DNA of 44,755 nucleotides from a virus: IMG/VR virus record IMGVR_UViG_3300013132_003474, positions 1-44,755 of that record; one strand, written 5' to 3'. Numbering within the stretch: position 1 is the first letter of the stretch; each line of letters begins with the position of its first letter. Positions 8,180 to 16,178 of the stretch are shown here, piece by piece. The position numbers and the translations under genes were made by a program. The notes below the pieces were generated by a model that was not told the origin of the DNA, searched no databases, and saw nothing but the letters and a program-made list of their open reading frames with translations.

Positions 8180-9098
8180 AGTCAGATTCCGTAATTGTGT
8201 AAGGCTGTTCAGGGTAGTTTTGCATATGATATAACGGTGGAGGAAGTTTGATTGCCTGCACATTATTGTTTAACGCCCATGTATAGGCGTTGTTGCCAAG
8301 GGCAAAGATTTTGCTAGGCTTTAACTGATTAATAAAGTCGGGCGTTGTGGCAACACCTAAATATGATTGCGTGTTAATCCAGTAAATTTGTGATTCACGT
8401 ACGCCTTCATGTTGCAATGTCTCGGCCAACATACGGCTGGGTCCGTCATTATCCAAAAAGTTAATGAATGGCACTACAACGGCTGAGGCGCGTACATTTG
8501 TGCGTGGGCCTTTATCACAAAGCATTAAGATGTTGCCTTCTTTAAAACAGCCACCGCCTGAGGCTTTGTTTTCGATTGATAAAACTTTAACCTTTTCCAT
8601 CAGACTGTCCACGTCATCATTCTCATAATCATAGTGCACGACAGGAATGGCAGTACCTTGACCTAATGTGTCATACTCATCATACACCTTACGTAACTGC
8701 TGCACAGTATCGAGGTACTCTTTATCTACGCGTGATGAGAATGCTTTGGCGCATACTTCAAACGCCGGTTGGCAATGCACTACAACGGCGCCTCGTGATA
8801 ATGCTGCCCTTTCCAACATACGAAGTCTAGGCGTATCAACACGATTTGCGCCATTACGATACACAGCGCCATAGATTGGTTCTGATAACCAGGCACGATC
8901 CAGTATGACATGATCATCATAGGTTAAGGCTTGGCTCATTGATCTAAAGTAAATCCTGCAGATATCCTCGGACGATAGACCATTGTATGGACCATGCTTA
9001 ACAACATGAGTCATACGATCATTTTGAAACTCTTGCCGTAAAGTCTCAGCCAACGTAGTTTTACCTGCGCCATCTGGACCTTCTAAGATCAAGATCAT
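8160..9098 (-). CDS. Deoxynucleotide-kinase-like P-loop domain fused to a UDG-like domain
   Basis: The ATG at 9098 overlaps the upstream stop (ATGA). Residues 1-170 form a thymidylate-kinase-like P-loop domain: Walker A GPDGAGKT at 7-14, and LDRAWLSEPIYG at 66-77, which matches the DR motif of dNMP kinases. Residues about 189-296 resemble the uracil-DNA-glycosylase superfamily: a first strand NILMLCDKG, GPSRMLAETL, the strand YWINTQ, then LKPSKIFALGNNAYTWAL at about 259-275, and a late His291. Canonical UDG catalytic motifs are degenerate, so glycosylase activity is uncertain. Between a dCMP-hydroxymethylase-like gene (20-bp overlap) and a glycosyltransferase-like gene, the kinase could phosphorylate hydroxymethyl-dCMP, the job of T4 gp1. 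A plain dTMP kinase is the alternative. Confidence 0.65.
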   Translation of the reverse strand: MILILEGPDGAGKTTLAETLRQEFQNDRMTHVVKHGPYNGLSSEDICRIYFRSMSQALTYDDHVILDRAWLSEPIYGAVYRNGANRVDTPRLRMLERAALSRGAVVVHCQPAFEVCAKAFSSRVDKEYLDTVQQLRKVYDEYDTLGQGTAIPVVHYDYENDDVDSLMEKVKVLSIENKASGGGCFKEGNILMLCDKGPRTNVRASAVVVPFINFLDNDGPSRMLAETLQHEGVRESQIYWINTQSYLGVATTPDFINQLKPSKIFALGNNAYTWALNNNVQAIKLPPPLYHMQNYPEQPYTITESDYGNHTH

Positions 9099-9994
9099 TT
9101 AAGTAGAACCTTTAATGTTTGTAGTGTATTTTTTTCAGTTGCAATGGCTGAAAATAACTTCTCTGCTTGCAGAGTTGCTATGGCTTGCAAAGCGTCGTCA
9201 TCCATTTGCTCAATTTCTTGCAATGTATAGCCATAAGACTTATGAATCATGCTGAGTTCTTCTGGGCTGCCGCCAAGGATACAACCTGCATGGGCACTGT
9301 GTAAGTATCTAACACGCCACCATCCGCATCCGGCATGAGCATATGTTGGACAAAGCACGCCTTTGTATCCTCCGTACTGCCATACAATGTCACTCTCCAA
9401 CAATCTTGGTTGCCCAAGCTTTTTTCCACCAATACTATGAACGGGCCAACTGAGATGCTGTGATTCAGCCCAAAGGTGTGCTGTGGTTGAGAGGCTTGCG
9501 TTGTACCATTCATGTTTTCTGTTTGTCCATGGCAGTTTATGCGTTACAGGCAGATCATACAAAGGGGACGGGTCCCAACAGAGTATCTCCTCAATATCTT
9601 TTAAGCCCATCTTTTTAGAATCACCCCAAGGAAAAAGAGGCGCAAGCCATAAGCGATTAACCAGATCACGTATGTCAATGGCCTCTTGCCAAGTTGGCAA
9701 TATCTCTTGAAATGACCAATCATCAAGGCAAATAACTGCGTCGAGGCGTTTTTCTAACGTGTAAACAGCGCCTTCACTGTTCATAGCATTATGATCCAGT
9801 GGATAGACATACACGAAAACTTTATCGTAATGCGATAGATTTTCACCAGGTTTAACAGCACGGTGCTCAATCTCACAATCTAACATGCCAAAACCTTTAC
9901 GCATCAATTCAGGTATTGATGCAAATTTGGTTGTTGCGGCGCGTTTAGGGTGATTGACGTGTGTTTCGGTGACGCCCGTAATAAGAATATGCAT
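9095..9994 (-). CDS. Glycosyltransferase-like protein (GT-B type pattern)
   Basis: The start is ATG 9994 with GAGG about 11 bases upstream. The N-terminus reads as a Rossmann-type strand (MHILITGVTETH) and the first half contains further strand-helix units ending in FVYVYPLDHN and LDAVICLDDW. The C-terminal half carries CGWWRVRYLHSAHAGCILGG followed by SPEEL and a long terminal helix, which resembles the donor-site half of GT-B glycosyltransferases. No close match to T4 alpha- or beta-glucosyltransferase is evident by eye. Its stop overlaps the kinase-fusion start, so the two are co-translated. In this context it could add sugar to hydroxymethylated DNA; another sugar-transfer role, or an unrelated Rossmann enzyme, cannot be excluded. 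Confidence 0.45.
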   Translation of the reverse strand: MHILITGVTETHVNHPKRAATTKFASIPELMRKGFGMLDCEIEHRAVKPGENLSHYDKVFVYVYPLDHNAMNSEGAVYTLEKRLDAVICLDDWSFQEILPTWQEAIDIRDLVNRLWLAPLFPWGDSKKMGLKDIEEILCWDPSPLYDLPVTHKLPWTNRKHEWYNASLSTTAHLWAESQHLSWPVHSIGGKKLGQPRLLESDIVWQYGGYKGVLCPTYAHAGCGWWRVRYLHSAHAGCILGGSPEELSMIHKSYGYTLQEIEQMDDDALQAIATLQAEKLFSAIATEKNTLQTLKVLLK

Positions 9995-9999
9995 ACTGC

Positions 10000-10224
10000 T
10001 TATGCCTCGCTGACCTCGATTAAGTTTGCTGCAATATCATAGTGTATGTCACCGGTACGACCGCCGGCGTCAACGTATTCACCAACCGTCATACCGTCTT
10101 TGTACAATTCAAATCGTTGGTACGCAAGGCTGCCTTTACGCTTTGGATTGCCATCACAAAGCAGTGTAATAACGGCTGTTTTCTTAAAACGCTTGCGCGC
10201 AGTTGTTTGCTGCTCAGCAGACAT
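10000..10224 (-). CDS. Hypothetical 74-residue protein
   Basis: I place the start at ATG 10224 (MSAEQQ) because CTAAGGAG lies 7 bases upstream; a TTG at 10290 in the same frame is inside the upstream leader. The N-terminus is basic (ARKRFKK). The rest looks like a small beta-rich domain (FELYKDGMTVGEYVDAGG). I do not recognise it with certainty, although small basic proteins like this are common in phage replication blocks. It lies 5 bases before the glycosyltransferase-like gene and probably shares its transcript. Confidence 0.6.
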   Translation of the reverse strand: MSAEQQTTARKRFKKTAVITLLCDGNPKRKGSLAYQRFELYKDGMTVGEYVDAGGRTGDIHYDIAANLIEVSEA

Positions 10225-10241
10225 AAAGTTGCTCCTTAGTT

Positions 10242-10292
10242 TTAATGTGTTAAGAGTGAGTATTGCAAAGTTGACATGTATGCCTTTCAAAT
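10242..10292 (-). promoter_or_regulatory. TTTGAAAGG element with an 11-codon leader ORF
   Basis: The minus strand reads TTTGAAAGG (10283-10291) and then, after 5 bases, ATG at 10277. This opens an 11-codon frame (MSTLQYSLLTH) ending with TAA at 10242. The following gene starts separately at 10224 with its own Shine-Dalgarno site. It may be a translated leader or only an upstream recurrent element; expression is not shown. Confidence 0.35.
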
Positions 10293-10296
10293 ATCA

Positions 10297-11688
10297 TTAA
10301 GCAGTTACGATTGTATCACGTTTTATGTAGTCACGTACCGCGTTTAGCAGACTTTGTTGCGTCTTATCTTTTCTCTTAATTGCGAGCATGATGGCCTCGT
10401 CGACCGTATTCCGTGCTATTATGTGGTGCACCATGATATGGTTCTTTTGCCCTTGGCGCCAAAGCCTGCGAATAAACTGCTCATAAGTTTCAAGACTCCA
10501 AGTTAAGCTGTACCATATAACTGCATGGCCTGCGCCTTGCAAGTTAAGGCCATGACCTGCCGACATCGGGTGCGCCAGAAGGACTGGCACCTCTCCTGCA
10601 TTCCACCTTTGGGTTATATCATCCAAGGCTTTGCCAACCACGCCTGAGCCAATTACCGGAGCTCCAGGAAAGGCTGCTTGTAGTCTTTCCAAGTCATGTT
10701 GGAAATGATAGCCAATTATGCAAGGTTGGCCGGAAAGTTCCTCGACCAGATCAAGTACGGCTTCAGTCTTGGCGTCGTGAATGTGAATGGTTTTACGAGC
10801 CATATCAGTGCCGTCTTGATCCAAATAGGAACCACCGTTGGCAATTTGCTGGCCTTTCATAACTGCAACGGCTGCATTAACTGCAGTCACATTACCAGTG
10901 TCCAATTCTATGGTTAGCTTCTTTTCGAAGTCCTCGTAGATGGTCTTGGCGCCTTCCGGAAGATCTATCCGTATGTCATTATAGGCAAGCTCAGGAAGGT
11001 CAAGATGATCCAATGCGGCCATTCTGAGCACTTTTTCACCTAGTTTCTCATAAATTCGCTTTTCTCCGTCAGGTAGAATCTTCCATTCGTAGCCACCGTA
11101 GCCTGAAGGGTAAAAATACTCAGTTCTAAACTTGCTTATGAACGGGCCAAAGGTGGCGCCTTGATCAATGATATACTGTGGGCCAAAAATATCAAGCAAA
11201 CTGTTTGGCGCAGGTGAACCTGTTAGCCCCCAACGGCGATCAAAATTATTAAGCAAAGGCTTAAGAGTTTTAAACCGTTGAGTTTGCGTGTTTTTCATAT
11301 ACGAGATTTCATCAACTACTAGAATCTCAAAAGGCCATGGTTTGCCGTTTAACTTAACTGCCAACCAACGTAGGCCTTCAAAATTGATTACGTAAATATC
11401 GTGATTCTTATTTAATATCTTATCTTTGCCTCCACCATGCAATACGCCGATTGAATAGCTGGCAAACTGCTCCCATTTCTTTGTCTCAATTGGCCACACA
11501 CCATACACAGGTCTAAGAGGCGCAATGACCAACATTTTTTTGGCCAAGCCTTTTAGCTTAAGAATACGAAAGGCTTCCAATACAACGGCTGTTTTGCCTA
11601 AGCCGGGGTCAAGCCAAAGAGAGCCTGAGCCATGCGTAATAAGAAACTTTACGGCCTCTTTTTGATATTCATGGGGTTCCCAAAACAC
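10297..11688 (-). CDS. SNF2-family DEAD/DEAH-type helicase
   Basis: This is a superfamily 2 ATPase of 463 residues. It has a Q-like N-terminus (HEYQKEAV), Walker A DPGLGKT at 27-33, Walker B VDEIS at 125-129, motif III GSPAPN, motif V GHGLNLQGA and motif VI QFIRRLWRQGQ with the arginine fingers. The C-terminal RecA lobe is complete. The start is GTG 11688, supported by AAGGG about 7 bases before it and by the need for the first helix; it overlaps the VRR-NUC gene by 20 bp. Small phage SNF2 helicases of this type usually sit next to a VRR-NUC nuclease, as here, and probably remodel or translocate on DNA during replication or recombination. Confidence 0.88.
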   Translation of the reverse strand: MFWEPHEYQKEAVKFLITHGSGSLWLDPGLGKTAVVLEAFRILKLKGLAKKMLVIAPLRPVYGVWPIETKKWEQFASYSIGVLHGGGKDKILNKNHDIYVINFEGLRWLAVKLNGKPWPFEILVVDEISYMKNTQTQRFKTLKPLLNNFDRRWGLTGSPAPNSLLDIFGPQYIIDQGATFGPFISKFRTEYFYPSGYGGYEWKILPDGEKRIYEKLGEKVLRMAALDHLDLPELAYNDIRIDLPEGAKTIYEDFEKKLTIELDTGNVTAVNAAVAVMKGQQIANGGSYLDQDGTDMARKTIHIHDAKTEAVLDLVEELSGQPCIIGYHFQHDLERLQAAFPGAPVIGSGVVGKALDDITQRWNAGEVPVLLAHPMSAGHGLNLQGAGHAVIWYSLTWSLETYEQFIRRLWRQGQKNHIMVHHIIARNTVDEAIMLAIKRKDKTQQSLLNAVRDYIKRDTIVTA

Positions 11689-11953
11689 TGTTTATCCCTT
11701 CTTTTGAATCAATAACATACACAGCTTGGCCATATTGCTTCATTTGATTAATGGTCTTAGTTTGCAAAGGGGTAGGTTTGCCGCCAGGGCGTTTAAGCTC
11801 AACCCAAATCAATTTGCCATTAGGAAATAAAACAACACGATCAGGCCAACCACGTGAGAATCTAACATGTAATTTTAAAGACATTAAGCCTAGTTTTTTG
11901 CATTGCAAAGTAAAGTACTTTTCTAAGTCACGCTCAAGCAGTTCACTTACCAC
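11669..11953 (-). CDS. VRR-NUC domain nuclease
   Basis: The product has 94 residues and matches the VRR-NUC family, with GWPDRVVLFPNGKLIWVELK carrying the catalytic D...E-x-K pattern, then a conserved PTPLQ segment and a terminal YVIDS strand. I prefer the GTG start at 11953 (VVSELLERD), because a perfect GGAGGT lies 8 bases upstream inside the previous gene and the GTG overlaps that gene's stop. An ATG at 11992 gives 13 extra residues but would overlap by 46 bp without a good ribosome site. VRR-NUC proteins are structure-specific nucleases. It sits between a Cas4/RecB-like nuclease and an SNF2 helicase, so DNA-end or junction processing is likely. Confidence 0.85.
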   Translation of the reverse strand: MVSELLERDLEKYFTLQCKKLGLMSLKLHVRFSRGWPDRVVLFPNGKLIWVELKRPGGKPTPLQTKTINQMKQYGQAVYVIDSKEGINSVLGTP

Positions 11954-12585
11954 TTGCAAGGACCTCCATTGGATTTGCGAAAATGACACCATTTACAGCC
12001 ATAGCTTGGTTTTGGCGCAAACACATCGTCTTTTTCAATCTTGGCAATTCTATCTGTAACCCACGCTTTTAAGTCATCAAGCTTATCACGCAATACCTCA
12101 CCATAGCTTTGCTGCTTGCAAATATCAATATAGCAAATCTCCATTGTTACACGATTTATGTTTGGATGAGTTGCAAATAGTAAAGTTGCGTATAGCTTAA
12201 GTTGATCACCATAGTCACGTTCTTTGCCTGTCTTCCAATCCAATACATGGATTGAGGTACCATCAACATACATGGCGTCCATGACTCCACGTAGCCAGAC
12301 TTTTGGCTCGCTAAAGCCACAAGGTAGCCATTCACGGTCTACGCCAAGCTCAACCTCAGGCCTTGCTTGTTTTTGCCTTAACTCGGCGAGATAGGAATTC
12401 CAATAAGCAAAGGCGTCCTCAATGGGTAAATGCAAACCTTCTAAAGCTTTTTCAAACTTTTCATGTATTTGTTTGCCACGATCTGCAGCGTCACCTGCAG
12501 GTTCATGTAATCTGTCAATTCGTGTGAGCTTGTACTTAAACGGACACTGTTCGTAAGCTTTAATGCTTGAATTTGAGAAACTCAT
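11947..12585 (-). CDS. Cas4/RecB-like PD-(D/E)XK exonuclease with Fe-S cysteines
   Basis: This 212-residue protein belongs to the PD-(D/E)XK superfamily. It shows SNSSIKAYEQCPFKY at the start, RGKQIHE (His41), D103, the catalytic LDWKTG (D116, K118) and the QLKLY helix (Q128). Four cysteines, C14, C197, C200 and C210, are placed like the 4Fe-4S ligands of Cas4, AddB and related RecB-like nucleases. The start ATG 12585 overlaps the upstream stop (ATGA). It is not next to CRISPR repeats or cas genes. With the polymerase, VRR-NUC and SNF2 genes it forms a DNA replication and recombination group, probably as a 5'-3' or ssDNA exonuclease. Confidence 0.85.
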   Translation of the reverse strand: MSFSNSSIKAYEQCPFKYKLTRIDRLHEPAGDAADRGKQIHEKFEKALEGLHLPIEDAFAYWNSYLAELRQKQARPEVELGVDREWLPCGFSEPKVWLRGVMDAMYVDGTSIHVLDWKTGKERDYGDQLKLYATLLFATHPNINRVTMEICYIDICKQQSYGEVLRDKLDDLKAWVTDRIAKIEKDDVFAPKPSYGCKWCHFRKSNGGPCKW

Positions 12586-12806
12586 TTACATGTATCCAAG
12601 AACTCATTTAGTTTATCATGTAGCCAAAGACGATTAGCCTCGCCTGTTGTGATTGCAGGATCCATCATCGACGGGCGTTGATCTTTTATCCATTCTTTAA
12701 AGTCAGCTCCTAACCTGATTTGAAATGTACCTTGTTTAGCATTGGCTAAAACTGTTGTGCCTAGACCATTAAAAGACGCCCCTGTTGTTAAGTCTGCGTA
12801 GTTCAT
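12582..12806 (-). CDS. Hypothetical 74-residue protein between polymerase and nuclease
   Basis: Both ends overlap their neighbours as ATGA: the start at 12806 overlaps the DNA polymerase stop, and the stop overlaps the nuclease start. The N-terminal 25 residues are Gly/Thr-rich and the C-terminus (EANRLWLHDKLNEFLD) is a probable helix. I do not recognise the family. Tight coupling on both sides suggests a fixed stoichiometry with the replication proteins and perhaps an accessory role. Confidence 0.65.
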   Translation of the reverse strand: MNYADLTTGASFNGLGTTVLANAKQGTFQIRLGADFKEWIKDQRPSMMDPAITTGEANRLWLHDKLNEFLDTCK

Positions 12807-14617
12807 TTTGTTTCCTGATAAGAATTGCCAACTTTATAATCAGAGACCATGGGTACATCCATTTTACATGCATTGCACATGGCATGCATAAGACAATTAG
12901 CCTCACGTTCAATGTGCTCTTTAGGCGCGGAAATAACCAATTCATCATGCACGCTTAATAATAGTCTACTATCTTGCCTTGTCTTTTGATACAGCAACAT
13001 TGCAGCTTTGGCCTGATCGGCAGCTGAGCCTTGAATTAACAAGTTAACGCCTTTATAGTCAAACTCACGTAATTGACCATTAATAACCTTAGGAGGCTCC
13101 ATCTTGACTAAGCGACTGCCTAGAGTTTTAATAGGTTGATTAAGCTTGTACCGCTGACGCATCGTAGCTTGCATTGACTTAAGTCCTGGTGCCACGGCCG
13201 ATGTGTAGGCATCCATCAATGTTTTGGCCAAGTTGTAATCAATCTCTAACATTTCACTAATCTTTTTAGGCCCAGCGCCGTATAGGATTGCAAATGATAC
13301 GCCTTTTGAATATGTACGACTTACCTCGCGGCCGCTGGCTTTGGTCATCATCTCAGCTGCGTAGGTATGCAAATCAGCTCGAGCATCTTGTTGATACTGC
13401 TGCATTAGGTTGCCACCTTCAAAGTGAGCAAAGATACGTAATTCTTGTGCGTTAAAATCACATGCCACAAGTTTATGGCCTTCATCAGGCAAAATAAAGC
13501 TACGAATTAATGGCAACGGAGCAACATTTAAATCTTTTGGCAATTCAACCTTAGGGTATCGGATAGGCGCATTTTGAAAATTTGGTGTTGATGAAAGTCG
13601 TCCTGTACGGGTACCGCCACGCTCACCTCGTACACTGTTCCAGTTGGTGTAGATTCGACCTGTAGATGCTGAAGCCTGTAACCAAGGCTCAATAAAAGTT
13701 GATAAGCAAGTTGATAAGTTGGCTCGATATCTGAGTACATCTTTTAACTCTTTGTTGATTAGCATTTCATCCAAAGCTTCTTTGGTGGCTTGCATTTGGC
13801 CTTTATCCGTGGTAGGCCAAATTTTATTTTTATCCCAATGCTCGGATTGATAAATACTCTCGACAAGCTGTTGATCGCTGTCGACATTCAATTCAGGAGA
13901 CTTTAACAATGAACGGACCCAAACAGTACTGGCTTCAATATCTTTTTCTGCTTGTTCTTTTGCTTGCTGTAGACCTTGTTGGTCAACGCGTACGCCAAGC
14001 CGAGAATTTTCAAGCAACATTGGGATTAGCTCTAACTCACGGTAGTACGGCTCTTGCTGTGCAGGCAGAACTTTATCATGTAAAAAAGTAAAAAGCTTGT
14101 AAGTTAGTCTTACATCAGCCATGGCGTATCGGCCAACTAAATTAACCGGGCCTTTTGATATGTGAGCGCCCCAGGTAGATTTTTTACGCTTTGCCTCGGG
14201 CACGTTATTAATAATCCATTCACGGAGCTCATCTCTTTCACTAGGCTCGGCCAAGCCCCATGTTACAACCAATTCTTTTAATGCCAGTGATTGTACATGT
14301 GGATCATGTAAGAAAGCAAGTATGAGTGTATCATGAATAAGCTCAGGCCTTGGCACTGATAGATTGAAATAAGTCTCAATCACATCAAGATCAAACATTG
14401 CATTATGAAATAGCAACGGTCGACCCGAGTTGTAAGCCCATGTTAAATATGACTTAACTATGTCAAAGGCGCAATTATTGCCTACAACATGTCCAAAGGC
14501 GTAGTAGTTACAAGCATCGGTTAACGGATCATACACAGCTAAGCCGACTGGCTCAGGCGGATACTTGGGTCGCGACTCAATGCCAAAAGTTTCAAAGTCT
14601 AATACAATAGGTTGCAT
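12803..14617 (-). CDS. Family A DNA polymerase with 3'-5' exonuclease domain
   Basis: The protein has 604 residues and is T7-like in size. The exonuclease domain is intact: DFETFG (D7, E9), HNAMFD (N72, D76) and YAMAD (Y164, D168). Polymerase motif A is DFNAQELR (D387), motif B is RTYSKGVSFAILYG (R434, K438, F442, Y446) and motif C is VHDEL (H557, D558). The residue matching E. coli Phe762 and T7 Tyr526 is Phe442, so discrimination against dideoxynucleotides is expected. There is no 5'-3' nuclease domain. It should be the replicative polymerase, working with the primase-helicase at 21782-23899 and the nucleases downstream. The start ATG 14617 gives a complete first exonuclease strand. Confidence 0.95.
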   Translation of the reverse strand: MQPIVLDFETFGIESRPKYPPEPVGLAVYDPLTDACNYYAFGHVVGNNCAFDIVKSYLTWAYNSGRPLLFHNAMFDLDVIETYFNLSVPRPELIHDTLILAFLHDPHVQSLALKELVVTWGLAEPSERDELREWIINNVPEAKRKKSTWGAHISKGPVNLVGRYAMADVRLTYKLFTFLHDKVLPAQQEPYYRELELIPMLLENSRLGVRVDQQGLQQAKEQAEKDIEASTVWVRSLLKSPELNVDSDQQLVESIYQSEHWDKNKIWPTTDKGQMQATKEALDEMLINKELKDVLRYRANLSTCLSTFIEPWLQASASTGRIYTNWNSVRGERGGTRTGRLSSTPNFQNAPIRYPKVELPKDLNVAPLPLIRSFILPDEGHKLVACDFNAQELRIFAHFEGGNLMQQYQQDARADLHTYAAEMMTKASGREVSRTYSKGVSFAILYGAGPKKISEMLEIDYNLAKTLMDAYTSAVAPGLKSMQATMRQRYKLNQPIKTLGSRLVKMEPPKVINGQLREFDYKGVNLLIQGSAADQAKAAMLLYQKTRQDSRLLLSVHDELVISAPKEHIEREANCLMHAMCNACKMDVPMVSDYKVGNSYQETK

Positions 14618-14623
14618 AGCTAC

Positions 14624-14935
14624 TTAAAAAAGAAGTTTATATTTTGGAGCGCAGGTAACGTCAATCACAACATCAGTTGTGTAGTTATTAACTCTTCGTT
14701 TGCCGTAGACCATTACGGCACGAGCACCATTGCCTTCACATTCCTGAATTGCAGTAATAACTTCATTACGGCTTAAAGGGCGCACATGTGGATCAACATC
14801 CAAAGCGCTGTTAGGCTCAGGAATACGACCTGTGTACATTGGCGGAAAAGGCGGTGTTTGATTAATTGATTTGTATTCTGGCTGCGCGCAACCAACTACA
14901 AGTATTGACATACATAAAGCTAATTTTGCGTTCAT
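14624..14935 (-). CDS. Small predicted lipoprotein
   Basis: The start is ATG 14935 with GGAG 7 bases upstream; a longer TTG start at 14947 would spoil the signal peptide. The N-terminus MNAKLALCMSILVVGCAQ is a classic lipoprotein signal: a basic start, a hydrophobic core and the lipobox VVGC with Cys16 as the lipidation site. The mature part has about 87 residues, with two more Cys (QEC, VTC) that could form a disulfide. It would be anchored in a host membrane facing the periplasm. Location between replication genes suggests superinfection exclusion or another host-membrane effect rather than lysis, but that is inference. Confidence 0.7.
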   Translation of the reverse strand: MNAKLALCMSILVVGCAQPEYKSINQTPPFPPMYTGRIPEPNSALDVDPHVRPLSRNEVITAIQECEGNGARAVMVYGKRRVNNYTTDVVIDVTCAPKYKLLF

Positions 14936-15031
14936 ATTTAGCTCCAAGTGGGGGCTACGGGCAGAGTGTGTACAACAACCGAGATCTCACCTTGATCTTA
15001 ATTGTTCTCCACCCTCGCCCCCAAGCTTATT

Positions 15032-15787
15032 TTAATATTTATCACTGCCGGCTTCAGCTGCCGGCTCCTGTACCAAGCCACCATCACCAATTTCGCCTGC
15101 CGATTCGATTGCCTTTTCCAATTCATCCTTGGCTTTAGCAATCAAGGACTGGATGACGCCAGTGTCCTCAATTGGTTTGACCATGGAGAAATTAACCTTG
15201 AATTGCGTCTTGGCATCTGGCGCCACTGAGATCTCACTGATAACGGCCAAGGGAGGACGCTTCAATGTTGCAGCGACTGTTTGTACATAGTTTGCGTAGT
15301 TTTTTAGGCTAGTTACCGGTGGACGTAGAGCTGCGACCTCAGCAGTTTTAACGGTCTCAGGCGTTGAGATTGCATCGGCTGGGACCAACAATAGCCTACG
15401 TGTTTCACGACATGCTTTGCCTTTTCCTCCCGTGGGGCTAGAGCCCCATTCATTCATCGGGCAGCCGTCACATTTACTGGATTGAGGCTTTGGTGATCCA
15501 GCTGCTGGGGCCATATCACTTGCTGATGTGCCGATGGCAAAACAATCCGGAGGCACAATCTTGGTTGGGTCATACCGGCTGGAGTAATACAAGCGCTCAA
15601 TCGGGCCGGATAAGATTACACAAGCCAGTTTATTGTTAGCAACCGGATCACCACGGTAGCTGAGAGTACCTCCTTTTGTTGATAGAAAAGTTGTTTGCAA
15701 ACTTGCTTGCTCCGCCTTGACTGACTCGGTTGCCAAAGCTGCAAGTTGATCTTCAAATAATACAACTGCATTTTGTTGCTTAGCCAT
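15032..15787 (-). CDS. Putative ssDNA-binding protein with zinc-type cysteines
   Basis: ATG 15787 (MAKQQNAV) follows AAAGGAG of the TATTGAAAGG element. The product has 251 residues. Its middle part holds C82, then CDGC (C106, C109) and C126, a likely zinc site, with strand-rich flanks (LACVILSGPIERLYY; QFKVNFSMV). The final 50 residues are helical and mildly acidic. I know similar proteins from phage replication modules, where they are usually annotated as hypothetical or as ssDNA-binding proteins. The role is plausible because the polymerase and nucleases are encoded just downstream and no other SSB is present, but no OB-fold motif is diagnostic by eye. Confidence 0.5.
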   Translation of the reverse strand: MAKQQNAVVLFEDQLAALATESVKAEQASLQTTFLSTKGGTLSYRGDPVANNKLACVILSGPIERLYYSSRYDPTKIVPPDCFAIGTSASDMAPAAGSPKPQSSKCDGCPMNEWGSSPTGGKGKACRETRRLLLVPADAISTPETVKTAEVAALRPPVTSLKNYANYVQTVAATLKRPPLAVISEISVAPDAKTQFKVNFSMVKPIEDTGVIQSLIAKAKDELEKAIESAGEIGDGGLVQEPAAEAGSDKY

Positions 15788-15794
15788 AAGGGCT

Positions 15795-15804
15795 CCTTTC
15801 AATA
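15795..15804 (-). promoter_or_regulatory. TATTGAAAGG element with GTAAC palindrome
   Basis: On the minus strand AGTAACTCGTTACT, a perfect 6-bp inverted repeat, runs into TATTGAAAGGAG, which is followed 5 bases later by ATG 15787. The element fills the 25-base gap between two genes in an otherwise overlapping operon. Confidence 0.6.
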
Positions 15805-15812
15805 GTAACGAG

Positions 15813-16178
15813 TTACTTGCGACGAACGCTGAGCTCCCAGACCGAAGTAATCTCGGTACCAGGAATTTGCTCGCCCGATTCCCAGCGCTCACGGAATGCG
15901 GTCGAGGATAAACGCTTGTGAAGAAGTTCGAATTCACCTGTCTTTGCAACATGATCATAGAAGGCCGGCCAATCAATGATGGCTGGGTGTTTAGCTTCAC
16001 GCATTGTGCAGCTAGCCTTTTCAGACGATGCTTGCGTGAGGCCTGCAGTTGACATTTGTTCCATGATGTCGGCTTCGATCTTGGCCAGGTCTTCATTGCA
16101 CTTTTTAATTTGTTCATTTAAGCTTTCCTTTAAAGCTTTGACTTCAACAAATTGGTCGATAAGATCTTTAATGTTCAT
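15813..16178 (-). CDS. Conserved phage protein with N-terminal coiled coil
   Basis: The ATG at 16178 overlaps the stop of the MazG-like gene (ATGA). Residues 10-45 form a strong coiled-coil pattern rich in Glu and Lys. The C-terminal half (DWPAFYDHVAKTGEFELLHK, then FRERWESGEQIPG and VWELSVRRK) reads as a small globular domain. I have seen this architecture next to SSB-like genes in many phages without a known function. It could bind DNA or the SSB-like protein encoded 25 bases downstream. Confidence 0.65.
   Translation of the reverse strand: MNIKDLIDQFVEVKALKESLNEQIKKCNEDLAKIEADIMEQMSTAGLTQASSEKASCTMREAKHPAIIDWPAFYDHVAKTGEFELLHKRLSSTAFRERWESGEQIPGTEITSVWELSVRRK

Noticed and set aside
8180-8263. 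28-residue N-terminal extension of the thymidylate-synthase homologue
   Set aside because: It lies in the kinase-fusion gene and does not resemble ThyA; ATG 8179 gives ThyA-like numbering.
11947-12585. CRISPR-associated Cas4
   Set aside because: The protein is Cas4-like in fold, but no CRISPR array or cas1/cas2 lies in the window; a replication nuclease is the better reading.
14949-15023. TGGGGGC...GCCCCCA stem between the SSB-like gene and the lipoprotein gene
   Set aside because: The loop is about 61 bases and no T-tract follows, so a terminator is not supported.
15788-16117. In-frame extension of the SSB-like gene to 361 residues
   Set aside because: The extension overlaps two coupled genes in another frame and ATG 15787 has a perfect ribosome site.
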